A stretch of 64,000 bases of DNA from an uncultured Christensenellaceae bacterium (GCA_944381325.1 CALWKS010000004.1:257020-321019), one strand, 5' to 3'; positions 53,782 to 62,924 are shown, numbered from the stretch's first letter. Notes: generated from the letters alone by a model not told the origin. Numbers and translations are program-made.

Positions 53782-54011
53782 TCTTATAAGAATAAGACCT
53801 TACACATTCTGTGCTATCAACCGTGATTTTATAAAAAATCAGGAAACCCCATGTTAATCAGAATAGAAAACCCCGATAACAAAAACAACTGATAACTTCC
53901 CTTTCGGGAAAACCTCGTTTTTTATGAAGAATATTTTAAGACCGAAAGCCGCAGGGTGAAGTCGAAGCACGGAAGGAGTACAGTAGGGAGAAAAGAAAAA
54001 TCCGTATATGA
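53782..54011. other. Intergenic region with C-runs and weak hairpins
   Basis: Between the nitrilase-like gene and the lysC terminator there is no gene. TTCCC-TTTC-GGGAA followed by AACCTCGTTTTTT (about 53898-53924) may end the nitrilase-like transcript. Upstream, AAACCCCATG and AAAACCCCGATAA repeat a CCCC motif like that of small RNA 1, but no clear promoter is seen. A purine-rich GGAAGGAG lies at about 53971-53980 with no open frame after it. Confidence 0.4.
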
Positions 54012-54038
54012 AAAGAGCCGTCAGTTTGACGGCTCTTT
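54012..54038. terminator. Intrinsic terminator after lysC
   Basis: AAAGAGCCGTCA and TGACGGCTCTTT form a 12-bp stem with a 3-nt loop, flanked by A and T runs. Confidence 0.85.
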
Positions 54039-54074
54039 GATTTATCGGTTATTTTTAAATGCTCACTGATATTA

Positions 54075-55391
54075 TCAGGCAAACGCATGATATATAGCAT
54101 TCACAGCTTTTTCATAATCCTGAGTAGCCACTGCAACGATTATGTTGAGCTCACTTGAGCCCTGGTCTATCATGCGGATATTGATGTTTGCCTTTGCAAG
54201 CGCTTCGCACAGCTTTGCCGCAGTGCCGGGACGGAATGACATACCGTGACCGACGGTGGATATCAGAGAAATGCCTGATTTGATTTCAATGCTGTCAGGC
54301 TTTACGATATTCCTGATGCGTTCTATAACAACGTCTTCTTTGCCTGCAAGCTCGTTGTCAGAAACGACGATGCTGAGAGTGCCGATACCGCTGGGCATAT
54401 GCTCGAAAAGAATGTTGTAATATTCGAGAACGGAAAGGACTCTGCGACCGAAGCCAAGTTCACTGTTCATAAGTTCTTTTTCGATAAAGATAATGCTGTA
54501 ACCCTTTTTGCCTGCAACGCCTGTTATCTGACGCTTTGCGAATTCGTCTTCCTCTACTTCTGAAACGATAAGCGTACCGGGAGCCTGAGGATTGAAGGTG
54601 TTGCGGATATTGATGGGGATACCGCTAGCCTTTACGGGGAATACCGCTTCAGGATGAAGCACGTTTGCGCCCATGTATGCAAGCTCTCTGAGTTCTTTAT
54701 AAGAAAGCTTCTTGATTATTGTCGGGTTTTCAACTATTCTGGGGTCAGCGGACATAAAGCCGTCGACGTCCGTCCAGTTTTCATAAATTGACGCGTTTGC
54801 AGCACGTGCGATGACTGCGCCCGTTATATCAGAGCCGCCGCGGCTGAATGTATGAATGCTGCCGGTTGCATCTGCTCCGTAGAAACCTGGGATAACCGCG
54901 TGTTTAATATCCTTGAGCGTCTTTGCAACGAGTTCGTTGGTCTGCTCTGACAAGAAATTGCCGTTGTCGTCGAAGAGCATGATCTTTTCTGCGTCGACAA
55001 ACTCGAAACCGAGCTTCTTTGCCAGAACGATCGCACTGAGATACTCGCCTCTGGAAGCGCAGTAATCGACGGAATAGTTGATGACCATCTTCTTTTCGAC
55101 TTCGTCGAGAATGGGTTTCATATCGAGATCGAGACCGAGGTCTGCGACAATGCCGGTAAATCTCTCGCGCACCTTTGCGAAGGTTGCCGAGCACTCGCCG
55201 TTGATTTCAAGGTCGTGATAGCACGCATAGAGAAGGTCGGTAACTTTCGTATCGCCTGAAAATCTCTTGCCGGGAGCGGATACTACGACGTATCTTCTCT
55301 CAGGATCGCTCGTTACGATATCTGCAACCTGATTGATCGCGCCTGCGTCTGCCATAGACGTGCCGCCGAATTTAACAACTTTTACTGCCAT
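54075..55391 (-). CDS. lysC: Aspartate kinase
   Basis: This 438-residue aspartokinase catalyses the first step toward lysine, threonine and methionine, feeding homoserine to the metAA-metY route elsewhere in the window. Motifs are VVKFGGTSMADA, the Ser/Thr-rich FSRGGSDITGAVIA, WTDVDGFMSADPRIV, and MGANVLHPEA, followed by two ACT domains (residues about 300-438) that would bind a feedback amino acid. It starts 29 bp after the DUF1015 gene. No lysine riboswitch is visible because the gene is internal to an operon. Length is near that of the 400-450-residue monofunctional enzymes. Confidence 0.95.
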   Translation of the reverse strand: MAVKVVKFGGTSMADAGAINQVADIVTSDPERRYVVVSAPGKRFSGDTKVTDLLYACYHDLEINGECSATFAKVRERFTGIVADLGLDLDMKPILDEVEKKMVINYSVDYCASRGEYLSAIVLAKKLGFEFVDAEKIMLFDDNGNFLSEQTNELVAKTLKDIKHAVIPGFYGADATGSIHTFSRGGSDITGAVIARAANASIYENWTDVDGFMSADPRIVENPTIIKKLSYKELRELAYMGANVLHPEAVFPVKASGIPINIRNTFNPQAPGTLIVSEVEEDEFAKRQITGVAGKKGYSIIFIEKELMNSELGFGRRVLSVLEYYNILFEHMPSGIGTLSIVVSDNELAGKEDVVIERIRNIVKPDSIEIKSGISLISTVGHGMSFRPGTAAKLCEALAKANINIRMIDQGSSELNIIVAVATQDYEKAVNAIYHAFA

Positions 55392-55420
55392 AAAAAATCT
55401 TCCTCACGTTGAATATTTGG

Positions 55421-56614
55421 TTATTTTATCTTTTTTGTTTCGTAATAATAGCGTTTGTCTTCCGCATTGCCCATACTGAACGACTTGCGCGGCAGAACTC
55501 CTCTTCTCGCCACATAGTCGAACAGAGAATGTTTTTCAACAGCGGGCATGAAAATCGCAACCGCGCCGTTGTCTTCCGCTATCTTTGCGGTGTAACCGTC
55601 GCCGTGCACGTAATCTACGGTTACCTCTTTATGCTGAGCAAGGTATGCGTCGATAGCGTTCTGCAGATCTGCTATAGCGTCCGAACTGTTTACGCGTACG
55701 GGTATGGCATATTCTTTTCCTTTGAAAACCGCCTTTACCGATTTTTCGCCGCCGCAGTTGTCCGCGATATATTCTATTGCCTTTTCGTCTGCTCCGAAAA
55801 GCACTCTGTGAATAGGTTCGAAATCGAGAGACTCGTCGAAAATATCAACGATTTCGACAGTTGCGAAACGAGCGGGATGAGTCTTTTTTTCTTCTTCGCC
55901 GAGCCCTGCCTTTATCTTTTCCCAGCAACGCTTTGCCGTCGCTAAGGAGTGGTTGCCGTCTCCCACGGCGTAACGCACCTTGTCGCCCGCTTTCTGCGTA
56001 AGTTCTTCAAGCTTTGCAAGCAATTCTTCGCAGTCTTCAACGAGATAACCCGTTATCCAGCCGCCTTTCATATTCAGTTCAAAATCGTAAAGAGGGGTGC
56101 CGCTCTTTCTCTTCTCCAGCTCCTCTTTCACGAATCCGCCGATCTGCGTGAGAAGCATGACGTGAGAACATTCGAGAACCGCGCCTTCTCTGACCTCTAT
56201 ACGCGCAGGAAGTCTTTCCTCGACCGTGCGCTCGGTTGCCTTTACGTGCGCGTTGTTTACGGGCGTGAATTCGTATTCCTCAAGGTCTAATGCCGCGACG
56301 AGACCAATTCTGTGTCTGCCGTCCGATATAGTTCTGTCCACAAGGATAACGCCTTCGACAGGGACAAGTGTTCCGTCCGTCATATAAGCGTTCATAGCGC
56401 TGCGGATAGCCGCGATACGCTGAGCCTTGTCGCCGTCTTTAAGATAAACTTCCGGATAAATCAAAGAAAGCGTACTGGGCGCGCCGTTGACAACGGCAGA
56501 AAGCTCGCTCCAATACTCTCTCTGCGACGTAAACTGGTCGCATGCGATAACCGCCCAACGGGTCTTGTCGACCTCTGCCGACGGTACAAGAAATTGTGCC
56601 TTGTTAACGATCAT
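55421..56614 (-). CDS. DUF1015 family protein
   Basis: This 397-residue soluble protein belongs to the DUF1015 family, whose function is unknown. Family features include DKTRWAVIACDQFTSQREYW, DGRHRIGLVAALDLEEY, YAVGDGNHSLATAKRCWE (the GDGNHS signature) and FMPAVEKHSLFDYVARRGVL. The ATG overlaps the cdaA stop by 4 bp (ATGA), so it is translationally coupled to the diadenylate cyclase, and lysC follows 29 bp later. The conserved DGNHS motif suggests a ligand or metal site, but no activity is established. Confidence 0.88.
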   Translation of the reverse strand: MIVNKAQFLVPSAEVDKTRWAVIACDQFTSQREYWSELSAVVNGAPSTLSLIYPEVYLKDGDKAQRIAAIRSAMNAYMTDGTLVPVEGVILVDRTISDGRHRIGLVAALDLEEYEFTPVNNAHVKATERTVEERLPARIEVREGAVLECSHVMLLTQIGGFVKEELEKRKSGTPLYDFELNMKGGWITGYLVEDCEELLAKLEELTQKAGDKVRYAVGDGNHSLATAKRCWEKIKAGLGEEEKKTHPARFATVEIVDIFDESLDFEPIHRVLFGADEKAIEYIADNCGGEKSVKAVFKGKEYAIPVRVNSSDAIADLQNAIDAYLAQHKEVTVDYVHGDGYTAKIAEDNGAVAIFMPAVEKHSLFDYVARRGVLPRKSFSMGNAEDKRYYYETKKIK

Positions 56615-57495
56615 AAAAACCTGTTCTCTCTCTTCTTTTCTCTTCCTGACGTATCCTGAGTGATGCCGTAAGCCACTTTGATCTGTTCAAACAGCTTTTC
56701 AGGAGTCATGTATCTTCTTATCTTTCCTTTCTCAACGGTGCTGATAATACCCGTTTCTTCGCTTACTACGATTGCGAAAACGTCGCTCTCCTCGGTTACG
56801 CCAATAGCCGCGCGATGGCGCGTGCCCAGCTCTTTTGCGATATCCACTTCCTGAGAAAGCGGCAAAAAGCAACCTGCCGAAAGCAATCTGCTTCCCTTTA
56901 CGATGACTGCGCCGTCGTGAAGAGGTCCTTTAGTGCTGAAAATACTCTCGAGAAGTCCTGAAGATATCTCTGCGTTGAGTTCTGTACCCGTCTCGAGGAT
57001 GTGCGACGAAATCGAAGTTCTAACAATTATTATAAGCGCGCCGACGTCGTTTTTCGCCATATTCTGGCAAGCCTTGACTATCTGTCCCGCACTGTTGACA
57101 AGTTCGTCGTCCGTAGAACTGAATTCGTATTCCTGATTCTTGTCGCGCGTTCTTGCGATCTTGTTGAAGAACGCCTTGAGGTCAGACTGATAAACGACGA
57201 CGAATGCAGCAATGAAAAACACTGAAATAAAGTCCATGATACACTTTGTAAGATACATAAAGCCTATCACGTTTTCGTTTATCTTCTCGGCGTAAATTCC
57301 TGCAAAAATAACGAGAATGTAAAGAAGAATGTAAGCAACCGTGAAAATCGCCAGCTTTAAACTGTTGCGTTTTTTGAAGAAAAGCAGAATTACGGTCAGC
57401 ACTCCGATAAGCACTATCAGATCGATAATACTCCACCAGCCGATATGTTCGACGTAATCTTTCATTGTGGTTGCCAGTAACGCAGTTGTTGACAT
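56611..57495 (-). CDS. cdaA: Diadenylate cyclase CdaA (membrane c-di-AMP synthase)
   Basis: CdaA makes cyclic di-AMP from two ATP and so controls potassium, osmotic balance and wall synthesis. The 294-residue product has three N-terminal membrane helices (about residues 20-105) and the DAC domain with the catalytic GPLHDGAVIVKG (DGA) and LGTRHRAAIGVTE (RHR). GAGGTG precedes the ATG at 57495. The usual neighbours cdaR and glmM are absent; instead DUF1015 and lysC follow in one operon. Confidence 0.95.
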   Translation of the reverse strand: MSTTALLATTMKDYVEHIGWWSIIDLIVLIGVLTVILLFFKKRNSLKLAIFTVAYILLYILVIFAGIYAEKINENVIGFMYLTKCIMDFISVFFIAAFVVVYQSDLKAFFNKIARTRDKNQEYEFSSTDDELVNSAGQIVKACQNMAKNDVGALIIIVRTSISSHILETGTELNAEISSGLLESIFSTKGPLHDGAVIVKGSRLLSAGCFLPLSQEVDIAKELGTRHRAAIGVTEESDVFAIVVSEETGIISTVEKGKIRRYMTPEKLFEQIKVAYGITQDTSGREKKRENRFL

Positions 57496-57634
57496 CAGAC
57501 ACCTCGTTGTTTTTCTTATTCTATAACAATTTTTATTAAAAATAAAGCATTTTAAGCGTGAAATTTACTTTTTGCCGTCTTTCAGAGTAAATTTTACATA
57601 AAACCTTATGCGCGAAAATGTCTGTTGTTGCAAA

Positions 57635-57664
57635 AAAGCGGACTTTCGCAAGAAAATCCGCTTT
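57635..57664 (-). terminator. Intrinsic terminator after the M28-like gene
   Basis: AAAGCGGA and TCCGCTTT enclose an inner TTTC-GCAA-GAAA stem, giving a long hairpin followed by T bases on the minus strand. Confidence 0.8.
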
Positions 57665-57688
57665 GAGTTTTAAGCCGTATTGCCGCTA

Positions 57689-59203
57689 TCAGAAACCTTC
57701 GAAGATATCGCCGCTGTCTCCGCCGTCCGATGAGCCCGAAGAAGGACCGTCGCCCTTTCCTTTGCCGTCGTCTTTTTTCTCTGTGAAGTCGTCACCCATC
57801 TGGAAAATATCTTCGGCTTTGGGAGCGACCGACGGACCGCCCATGGCTTCGCTCTGCATACGCTGTATTTTTTCTCTCTGCTTCTTTGCCAGAACGCTCC
57901 TGCCCTTGGCCGTAAAGTATATCGCAACGCCTACAAATGCGATTATGATAACGATTTTCATGATGAGCGGAACGTACTTCGAAGAAGACGCGTAATCGCT
58001 TGTTTTCGACGGATCGGATTTTTCAACCGCTCCGAAAAGCGTCGAAGAATTTTCTGCGCTCACCGCCGTGACCGCGTTGAGTACGACTGCGTTGAGCCTT
58101 GACTCAAGAACTTCTTCCCCCTTTCCTTCTCCGCCGAGCCTTTCTATCATATTCGCATAGGTGTCAGCCGCCGTGCCGAGAAGATTTGAATAACCTGCGC
58201 ACTCCGTATAGAACGGATTCTCAAAAGAACTCCAGTTGAAAGAAACGTAAGAAGCCACCGCAAGCCCCAAAGTGTTTAAAATCAGGTTGTTGCCGTACAT
58301 CGCGTAATGGCTGTATTCCGTTTTCTGTTCTTCGATAAACTTCACGTCAGCTATCTGCTTATTGAACGGAATGTCCTTGAACACGCCGTTTTTGTCAGTC
58401 TTACCCGCAACGCTGTAGAAATAGTCGTTGTAGGGCTGAGAGTTTTCGTCAGAATAAATATAAGTGTAATCGCCTCCGCCAAGTCTGCCGAAATTAAGAC
58501 ATATAAAATTGCCCTCTTTGTTGACGAAATACTTGGTCGCTACCTCTGTCGCGCCTTCCCACGCATTCTCGGAACAGTCGACAAACGCTATCGTCAGGTT
58601 GTAAGGCAGTTCTTTATCGGCAAGTTCGTAAGCTACCCTGAGAAGAGTTGCCACTCCCGTAGCACTGGAATAAGCTCCTTCTCCGCCTATCGCCGAAGCC
58701 GAAGTCTGTCCCGTGCCCATATCGGTAGAGCTGACTTTGAGGCTTGTGCAGTTGTCGTAAGCCGCAAGGAGCAGTACGTTGTCTTTCGTCTCGGTAGATG
58801 CAGGAATCCTGTAAACAAGGTTGTATCCCTTTTCTATCGCCTTGCTGTAATAGTTTTCGAACCTGAATTCGTTTATCTCAACGGTAGCCTGAGAAGCGGA
58901 AGCCGCAAGCGGAACGCTGCCATGCGAGCCTTCCTCTCCGTCGTCGAAGTTTGCAGAAGGATATCCGTAAGATGCCATCTCGGACGAAATGTAACTCAGA
59001 AAAGCATAGTCGTTGCCCGTACCCATAGTGCGGTCAGGGTATTTTTCGCAAATTTCCTTAACGAGTTGAGCGGTGCTCTTTCCACCCTCTCTCAGCGAAG
59101 TTTCCTTCACTTCAAAACTTTCTCTTGCCGTGCATGCCGCCATGAAAACGCATACGAAAACGGTGATTATCGCAATACATATTGTAAAAATCTTCTTTTT
59201 CAT
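57689..59203 (-). CDS. M28-peptidase-like lipoprotein without zinc ligands
   Basis: This 504-residue protein begins MKKKIFTI, with a lipobox FMAAC (Cys24). Residues about 130-260 follow the M28 aminopeptidase fold: DNVLLLAAYDNC where active enzymes have GAHYD, GAYSSATGVATLLRVAYEL where they have GADDNASG, and IAFVDCSENAWEGATEVAT where they have FGGEE. The His and bridging Asp of the metal site are replaced, so it is probably not a peptidase (compare nicastrin). A membrane helix (LIMKIVIIIAFVGVAIYFTA) near residue 420 leads to a Gly/Ser/Asp-rich cytoplasmic tail. The start at 59203 is chosen for GAGGTG. It follows the small membrane protein by 7 bp and ends the operon. Confidence 0.75.
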   Translation of the reverse strand: MKKKIFTICIAIITVFVCVFMAACTARESFEVKETSLREGGKSTAQLVKEICEKYPDRTMGTGNDYAFLSYISSEMASYGYPSANFDDGEEGSHGSVPLAASASQATVEINEFRFENYYSKAIEKGYNLVYRIPASTETKDNVLLLAAYDNCTSLKVSSTDMGTGQTSASAIGGEGAYSSATGVATLLRVAYELADKELPYNLTIAFVDCSENAWEGATEVATKYFVNKEGNFICLNFGRLGGGDYTYIYSDENSQPYNDYFYSVAGKTDKNGVFKDIPFNKQIADVKFIEEQKTEYSHYAMYGNNLILNTLGLAVASYVSFNWSSFENPFYTECAGYSNLLGTAADTYANMIERLGGEGKGEEVLESRLNAVVLNAVTAVSAENSSTLFGAVEKSDPSKTSDYASSSKYVPLIMKIVIIIAFVGVAIYFTAKGRSVLAKKQREKIQRMQSEAMGGPSVAPKAEDIFQMGDDFTEKKDDGKGKGDGPSSGSSDGGDSGDIFEGF

Positions 59204-59210
59204 AAGCACC

Positions 59211-59771
59211 TCACGCGAAAATCAGCGGCAGACAGAACATTATCGACAGCGAACAGATGACCGCTTCTTTGTTCTGCTTTCCCGCTTTCAGCACAAGCGT
59301 GTACAGCGCGCCGCCGAACGCACATGCCGCTGCAAGCGGATTGATAACAGACCTGATAACGCTTTCGTAAAGCGGATATGCCATATACAGCACTGAAATA
59401 AGCTCCTTGAATACGCAAAGCGCTATCACCGCGATATCCACTCTCAGCCTGAAATCGTACATAGACATAGCCGCATCGAAAAAGAACAGCTGTCTCATCA
59501 TCGAATTGTAAGCCAGTCTTACGTAAAACGTATAAAGGAAATAGAACAACAGCGCGGTTACCGCATAAGTCATAACGAACATGACCTGCCCGTTGCCTAT
59601 CATCTCCATATACCCTGAATACTGGCTGAGCCCCAGCATCGAGTAACTCTTGAGCAGCGTGTACCAGCTGCCCGCCGCGATCGAGATAAACGTCGCCAGC
59701 CTGAGCAATATCGACTGCCAGGTGGAAGGCATTCTCTGAATCGAGACTGCGTTTGTATAGAATATATTCAT
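59211..59771 (-). CDS. Multi-pass membrane protein of unknown function
   Basis: This 186-residue protein has about five hydrophobic segments (ILLRLATFISIAAGSWYTLL, VMFVMTYAVTALLFYFLYTF, VDIAVIALCVFKELISVLYM and two at the end) and no recognisable catalytic motif. The ATG at 59771 has AGAGGTG 4 nt upstream; the frame's earlier GTG lies within that site. It sits 2 bp after holA and 7 bp before the M28-like gene, which suggests a complex with the latter: a membrane protein paired with an extracellular pseudopeptidase. This is inference only. Confidence 0.75.
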   Translation of the reverse strand: MNIFYTNAVSIQRMPSTWQSILLRLATFISIAAGSWYTLLKSYSMLGLSQYSGYMEMIGNGQVMFVMTYAVTALLFYFLYTFYVRLAYNSMMRQLFFFDAAMSMYDFRLRVDIAVIALCVFKELISVLYMAYPLYESVIRSVINPLAAACAFGGALYTLVLKAGKQNKEAVICSLSIMFCLPLIFA

Positions 59772-59773
59772 TT

Positions 59774-60760
59774 TCACCTCTTGGAGACGGTCAGAATTTT
59801 AGCGACCGCCATATTGAGCGCGCTTTCGTCAGAAATTGCGCCGCTTTTGAATTGGTATTCGAGTTCGTACAGATATTCGACTACTTGCTTAAGCTTTATA
59901 ACGTAACCGTTTATCTTCTTTTTATGCCCCGCTATCATTCGTCTGTTGAATTCTACTGCCTTGACCGACATATCCAGTGCCTTGGCTTCCTCTTCAGCGG
60001 GCAGATCGCTTATCGCAAGATGGAAAACTCTACGGTAAGTCGAGGTTATGTTGTAAAGAAGTTTTACGGGCGGCTCTCCCTTTGCGCGGAAGTTTGCAAG
60101 AACGGACAAGCCCTTTTCCGCATTTCCGTCCGTAAAAGCCGATGCCATCTCGTACATTTTGTAATCCACGTCCGCGGCAACCAGTTGCTCGACGTCGTTT
60201 TCGCTTATATCGTGCCCTACTTCCGCAAAAGAAATAAGCTTCTGCGTTTCGCTGACTATTCTTCCCAGATTTCCTGCGCAGTAAGAATAAAGCAAAGACA
60301 ACGCTCCGTCCTTTATCGCCGCGCCGCTCTCTCTCAGCATCTCGCCGACGTAGGTCTTGACTTCTTTTTCGGTAACCGCACCGCAATCCACGATCTCGCA
60401 CTTTGAAGCTATGCGCAGATAATTCTGCGCTTTGTCGTCGATAAGAAGTATCGCGGTGTCCGCAGGATTTTTTACGTATTCTTCGAGCAGCTGCTTTTCT
60501 CTTTCGGACAGATCTTTCTGCCTTCTCAGATACACGACCTTGTTGCCGCCGAACATGCTCACCGTGCTCAGGCTTGCGATAACTGCGGTCATATCGTCGT
60601 CATCTCCGTACTCTTCGAGACAGAAATCTCTCGCTTCTGCAGGGACAGTATCCTGCAATGTGCGCACGACCTCGCGGCGGACGTATCCGTCCGTGCCTTT
60701 AAGCAGATATACGGGCGCAGGATTGTGTACGCCGTTTACCAAAAGTTCGACCGCTCTCAC
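59774..60760 (-). CDS. holA: DNA polymerase III subunit delta
   Basis: HolA opens and loads the beta clamp. The 328-residue product has the delta pattern: PAPVYLLKGTDGYVRREVV, MFGGNKVVYLRRQKDLS, ILLIDDKAQNYLRIASKCEIVDC, the helical lid YCAGNLGRIVSETQKLISF, and a collar domain. I choose GTG 60760 because GGAGG lies 5 nt upstream; it overlaps the comEC stop as GTGA. The frame's ATG at 60772 lies upstream of that ribosome site. comEC-holA is a frequent pairing in Firmicutes. Confidence 0.92.
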   Translation of the reverse strand: MRAVELLVNGVHNPAPVYLLKGTDGYVRREVVRTLQDTVPAEARDFCLEEYGDDDDMTAVIASLSTVSMFGGNKVVYLRRQKDLSEREKQLLEEYVKNPADTAILLIDDKAQNYLRIASKCEIVDCGAVTEKEVKTYVGEMLRESGAAIKDGALSLLYSYCAGNLGRIVSETQKLISFAEVGHDISENDVEQLVAADVDYKMYEMASAFTDGNAEKGLSVLANFRAKGEPPVKLLYNITSTYRRVFHLAISDLPAEEEAKALDMSVKAVEFNRRMIAGHKKKINGYVIKLKQVVEYLYELEYQFKSGAISDESALNMAVAKILTVSKR

Positions 60761-62895
60761 GCAAACCTCCATTTGTTTGTCTTTATTATTCTATCACCAT
60801 CTATCCAAAAGGTAAAGTCTGAAGGCAAACAATTCTCGCCGCCTGAAATATAACCGTAATCGCTCACAAGATATTCTGCGCCATCGGGTTTTAAATTTAT
60901 ATCGGCGCAAAGCAGTATGTCGCAGTCGTTCATCTCTGCCGCAGACGTGTCTCCGTCTCCGAGCAGAACGTCCGCGCCGCCGAAATAAATCTCCGTATAT
61001 GTATAATTGCACACGACGGAATATTCTGCGGCAAGCAGAATTAGACTTCCCGTCTCGTATCCGTGCAAAGGCGCATAGTTTGTATATACGGTCGCGCCTG
61101 AAAACTCTTCAGCGTATTCGTCGAGAAGACGTGCTTCTTCATCCGTGAATTCGTATTTCACGATAAAGTCTATATCCTTTATCCTGTTTTTATCCATCGC
61201 ATCGAGCGCTTTCTGCACAGCCGACTCGTCAAGCGTTCCGTGAAATACTATATAATCCCCTTCCTTTTCAGAACTGACAAGCACTCCTACGCAGTCCTGA
61301 GAAGCGAAACAGTTCAGCTTGTTTTCAGCCGACAGCATACTGGCATTCTGAACAACAACCGACACTATAAAGCATATAACCAACACGGACGCAATAATTT
61401 TCTTTGCATTGGCAGGAACGGCGCTTATAGAAGATACGAGCGTCGCCGCAATAAGCCACAGCACTATGGTCGCCCAAGTGAAATTAAAATACACTCGGGG
61501 GAAATTGAGTCCCGACAACCATTGAATGATATAGGATATTGCCGTAAAAGGCAAAGAGACCGCCGTAGCCACCCAGCCGAAATAAGGAATGAAAGAGATC
61601 GGAATCGCAACGATATACAGCGGAAAGAATATCCCCGTAAGCGGCACGACTATACAATTTGCAAGCGCAAATATAAGTGAAACGTCTCCGAAAACGTAAA
61701 TGATTACAGGCAAAAGAGTTGCATTTGCCGCAAGAGTTGCAGAAAGCGCGCTTGCCAGCCAATCAGGTAATTTTATCTTGAGCATGCCCGCCTTAAGCGG
61801 CTTCGCAAACAATATCAGACCGTAAACCGCTATGAAACTCATTAGGAAACCCAAAGAATAAAGGTTGTACGGCGATACGAAAAGCAATATCACCGCCGCA
61901 AGACTCAGTCCCGATAAAGGATCGTATCTGAGCCCTGAAATTCCTGCCGTCATACACACGGCAAGCATAACGGTAGCGCGCACTGTAGACGGAGAAAATC
62001 CACACAGAGCGCAGAAAAATATCAGCACAGCCAGCACTATCGCGTTGCGGATAACGACGTTTGTCTTAAGCGCTTTGAGCAACAAAAATAGCGCCCCAGC
62101 AAGCATTCCGACGTGCAAACCGGATACCGCAAGAAGATGCGCCGTTCCTGTATAAGAAAAATCGCTCATCACCGCGTCTTCCACAACCGCAGAATCCCCG
62201 AAGAGCATTGCGTACATAAATCTCGCCGTGTTTTCAGGAACGTTTGCGTACAGCTTTTCGGCAACGCCTCTCTTGATACGGTCAAAGAAATTCATACTGT
62301 TCCCGATTACTTCTATTTCTCCGCCGTCCTCCGTATCGGGACAGGTTATGTCGTATACCACTCCGTCAGCAAGCAGAGACGCTTTGTACGGAGTAGTAAC
62401 GTCGGTGCTCAACGTTTTTATGTCGCCTACAAAGCATATCCTGTCTCCTTCCGTGAATCCGCCTTCTTTGAGCTGAATGCTGTAAAAACGCGCCTTGCCG
62501 CCTATGCTCTCCCCGTTTACCGTTATATCCGTAAGTATGACAGAATAAGAATCCACCTCTCCGCTCAGGTCTGAAGAGTTGCCAGTTTCTATCTTTGCCG
62601 TTATCTCGGCGTTGTTTTCAAAAATCTCTTTCCTTTCTATCCCCGCGTTCGCATACAGCGCCGCAGACAATCCGAATATTACGCCGAGTGCGAAACTTAT
62701 GCAGAATACCGCCGCGGATCTCATCGCGTTTCTGCTTTTTTTATACAGAGCCACAGCTCCGCCCACGGCAACCGTAAGCGCTACGGCGGCAACCGTTATC
62801 GGCAGCCACAGATCCGTAAGTATTATAAAAGAAACCCCTACAATCATTCCTGCGGCGATTGTAGGGAATACCCTTAAGTTCGCAATTTTCTTCAT
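60757..62895 (-). CDS. comEC: ComEC/Rec2 DNA uptake channel with degenerate C-terminal domain
   Basis: ComEC carries single-stranded DNA across the membrane in natural transformation. The 712-residue protein has N-terminal helices, an OB-like DUF4131 part, and the competence domain with TGTAHLLAVSGLHVGMLAG, LCGFSPSTVRATVML and SLGFLMSFIAVYGLILF over ten or so helices. The C-terminal beta-lactamase-like domain (about 530-712) is present in length but has no DVGQGDA or HxHxDH motif; VKYEFTDEEARLLDEYAEEF stands where the metal motif should be. The channel may work, but the nuclease-like function is probably lost. No ribosome site precedes the ATG. It lies 29 bp after ppa and overlaps holA. Confidence 0.9.
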   Translation of the reverse strand: MKKIANLRVFPTIAAGMIVGVSFIILTDLWLPITVAAVALTVAVGGAVALYKKSRNAMRSAAVFCISFALGVIFGLSAALYANAGIERKEIFENNAEITAKIETGNSSDLSGEVDSYSVILTDITVNGESIGGKARFYSIQLKEGGFTEGDRICFVGDIKTLSTDVTTPYKASLLADGVVYDITCPDTEDGGEIEVIGNSMNFFDRIKRGVAEKLYANVPENTARFMYAMLFGDSAVVEDAVMSDFSYTGTAHLLAVSGLHVGMLAGALFLLLKALKTNVVIRNAIVLAVLIFFCALCGFSPSTVRATVMLAVCMTAGISGLRYDPLSGLSLAAVILLFVSPYNLYSLGFLMSFIAVYGLILFAKPLKAGMLKIKLPDWLASALSATLAANATLLPVIIYVFGDVSLIFALANCIVVPLTGIFFPLYIVAIPISFIPYFGWVATAVSLPFTAISYIIQWLSGLNFPRVYFNFTWATIVLWLIAATLVSSISAVPANAKKIIASVLVICFIVSVVVQNASMLSAENKLNCFASQDCVGVLVSSEKEGDYIVFHGTLDESAVQKALDAMDKNRIKDIDFIVKYEFTDEEARLLDEYAEEFSGATVYTNYAPLHGYETGSLILLAAEYSVVCNYTYTEIYFGGADVLLGDGDTSAAEMNDCDILLCADINLKPDGAEYLVSDYGYISGGENCLPSDFTFWIDGDRIIKTNKWRFA

Positions 62896-62924
62896 TCGTA
62901 AAATTTTGTCTTTTGTAACTTTTT

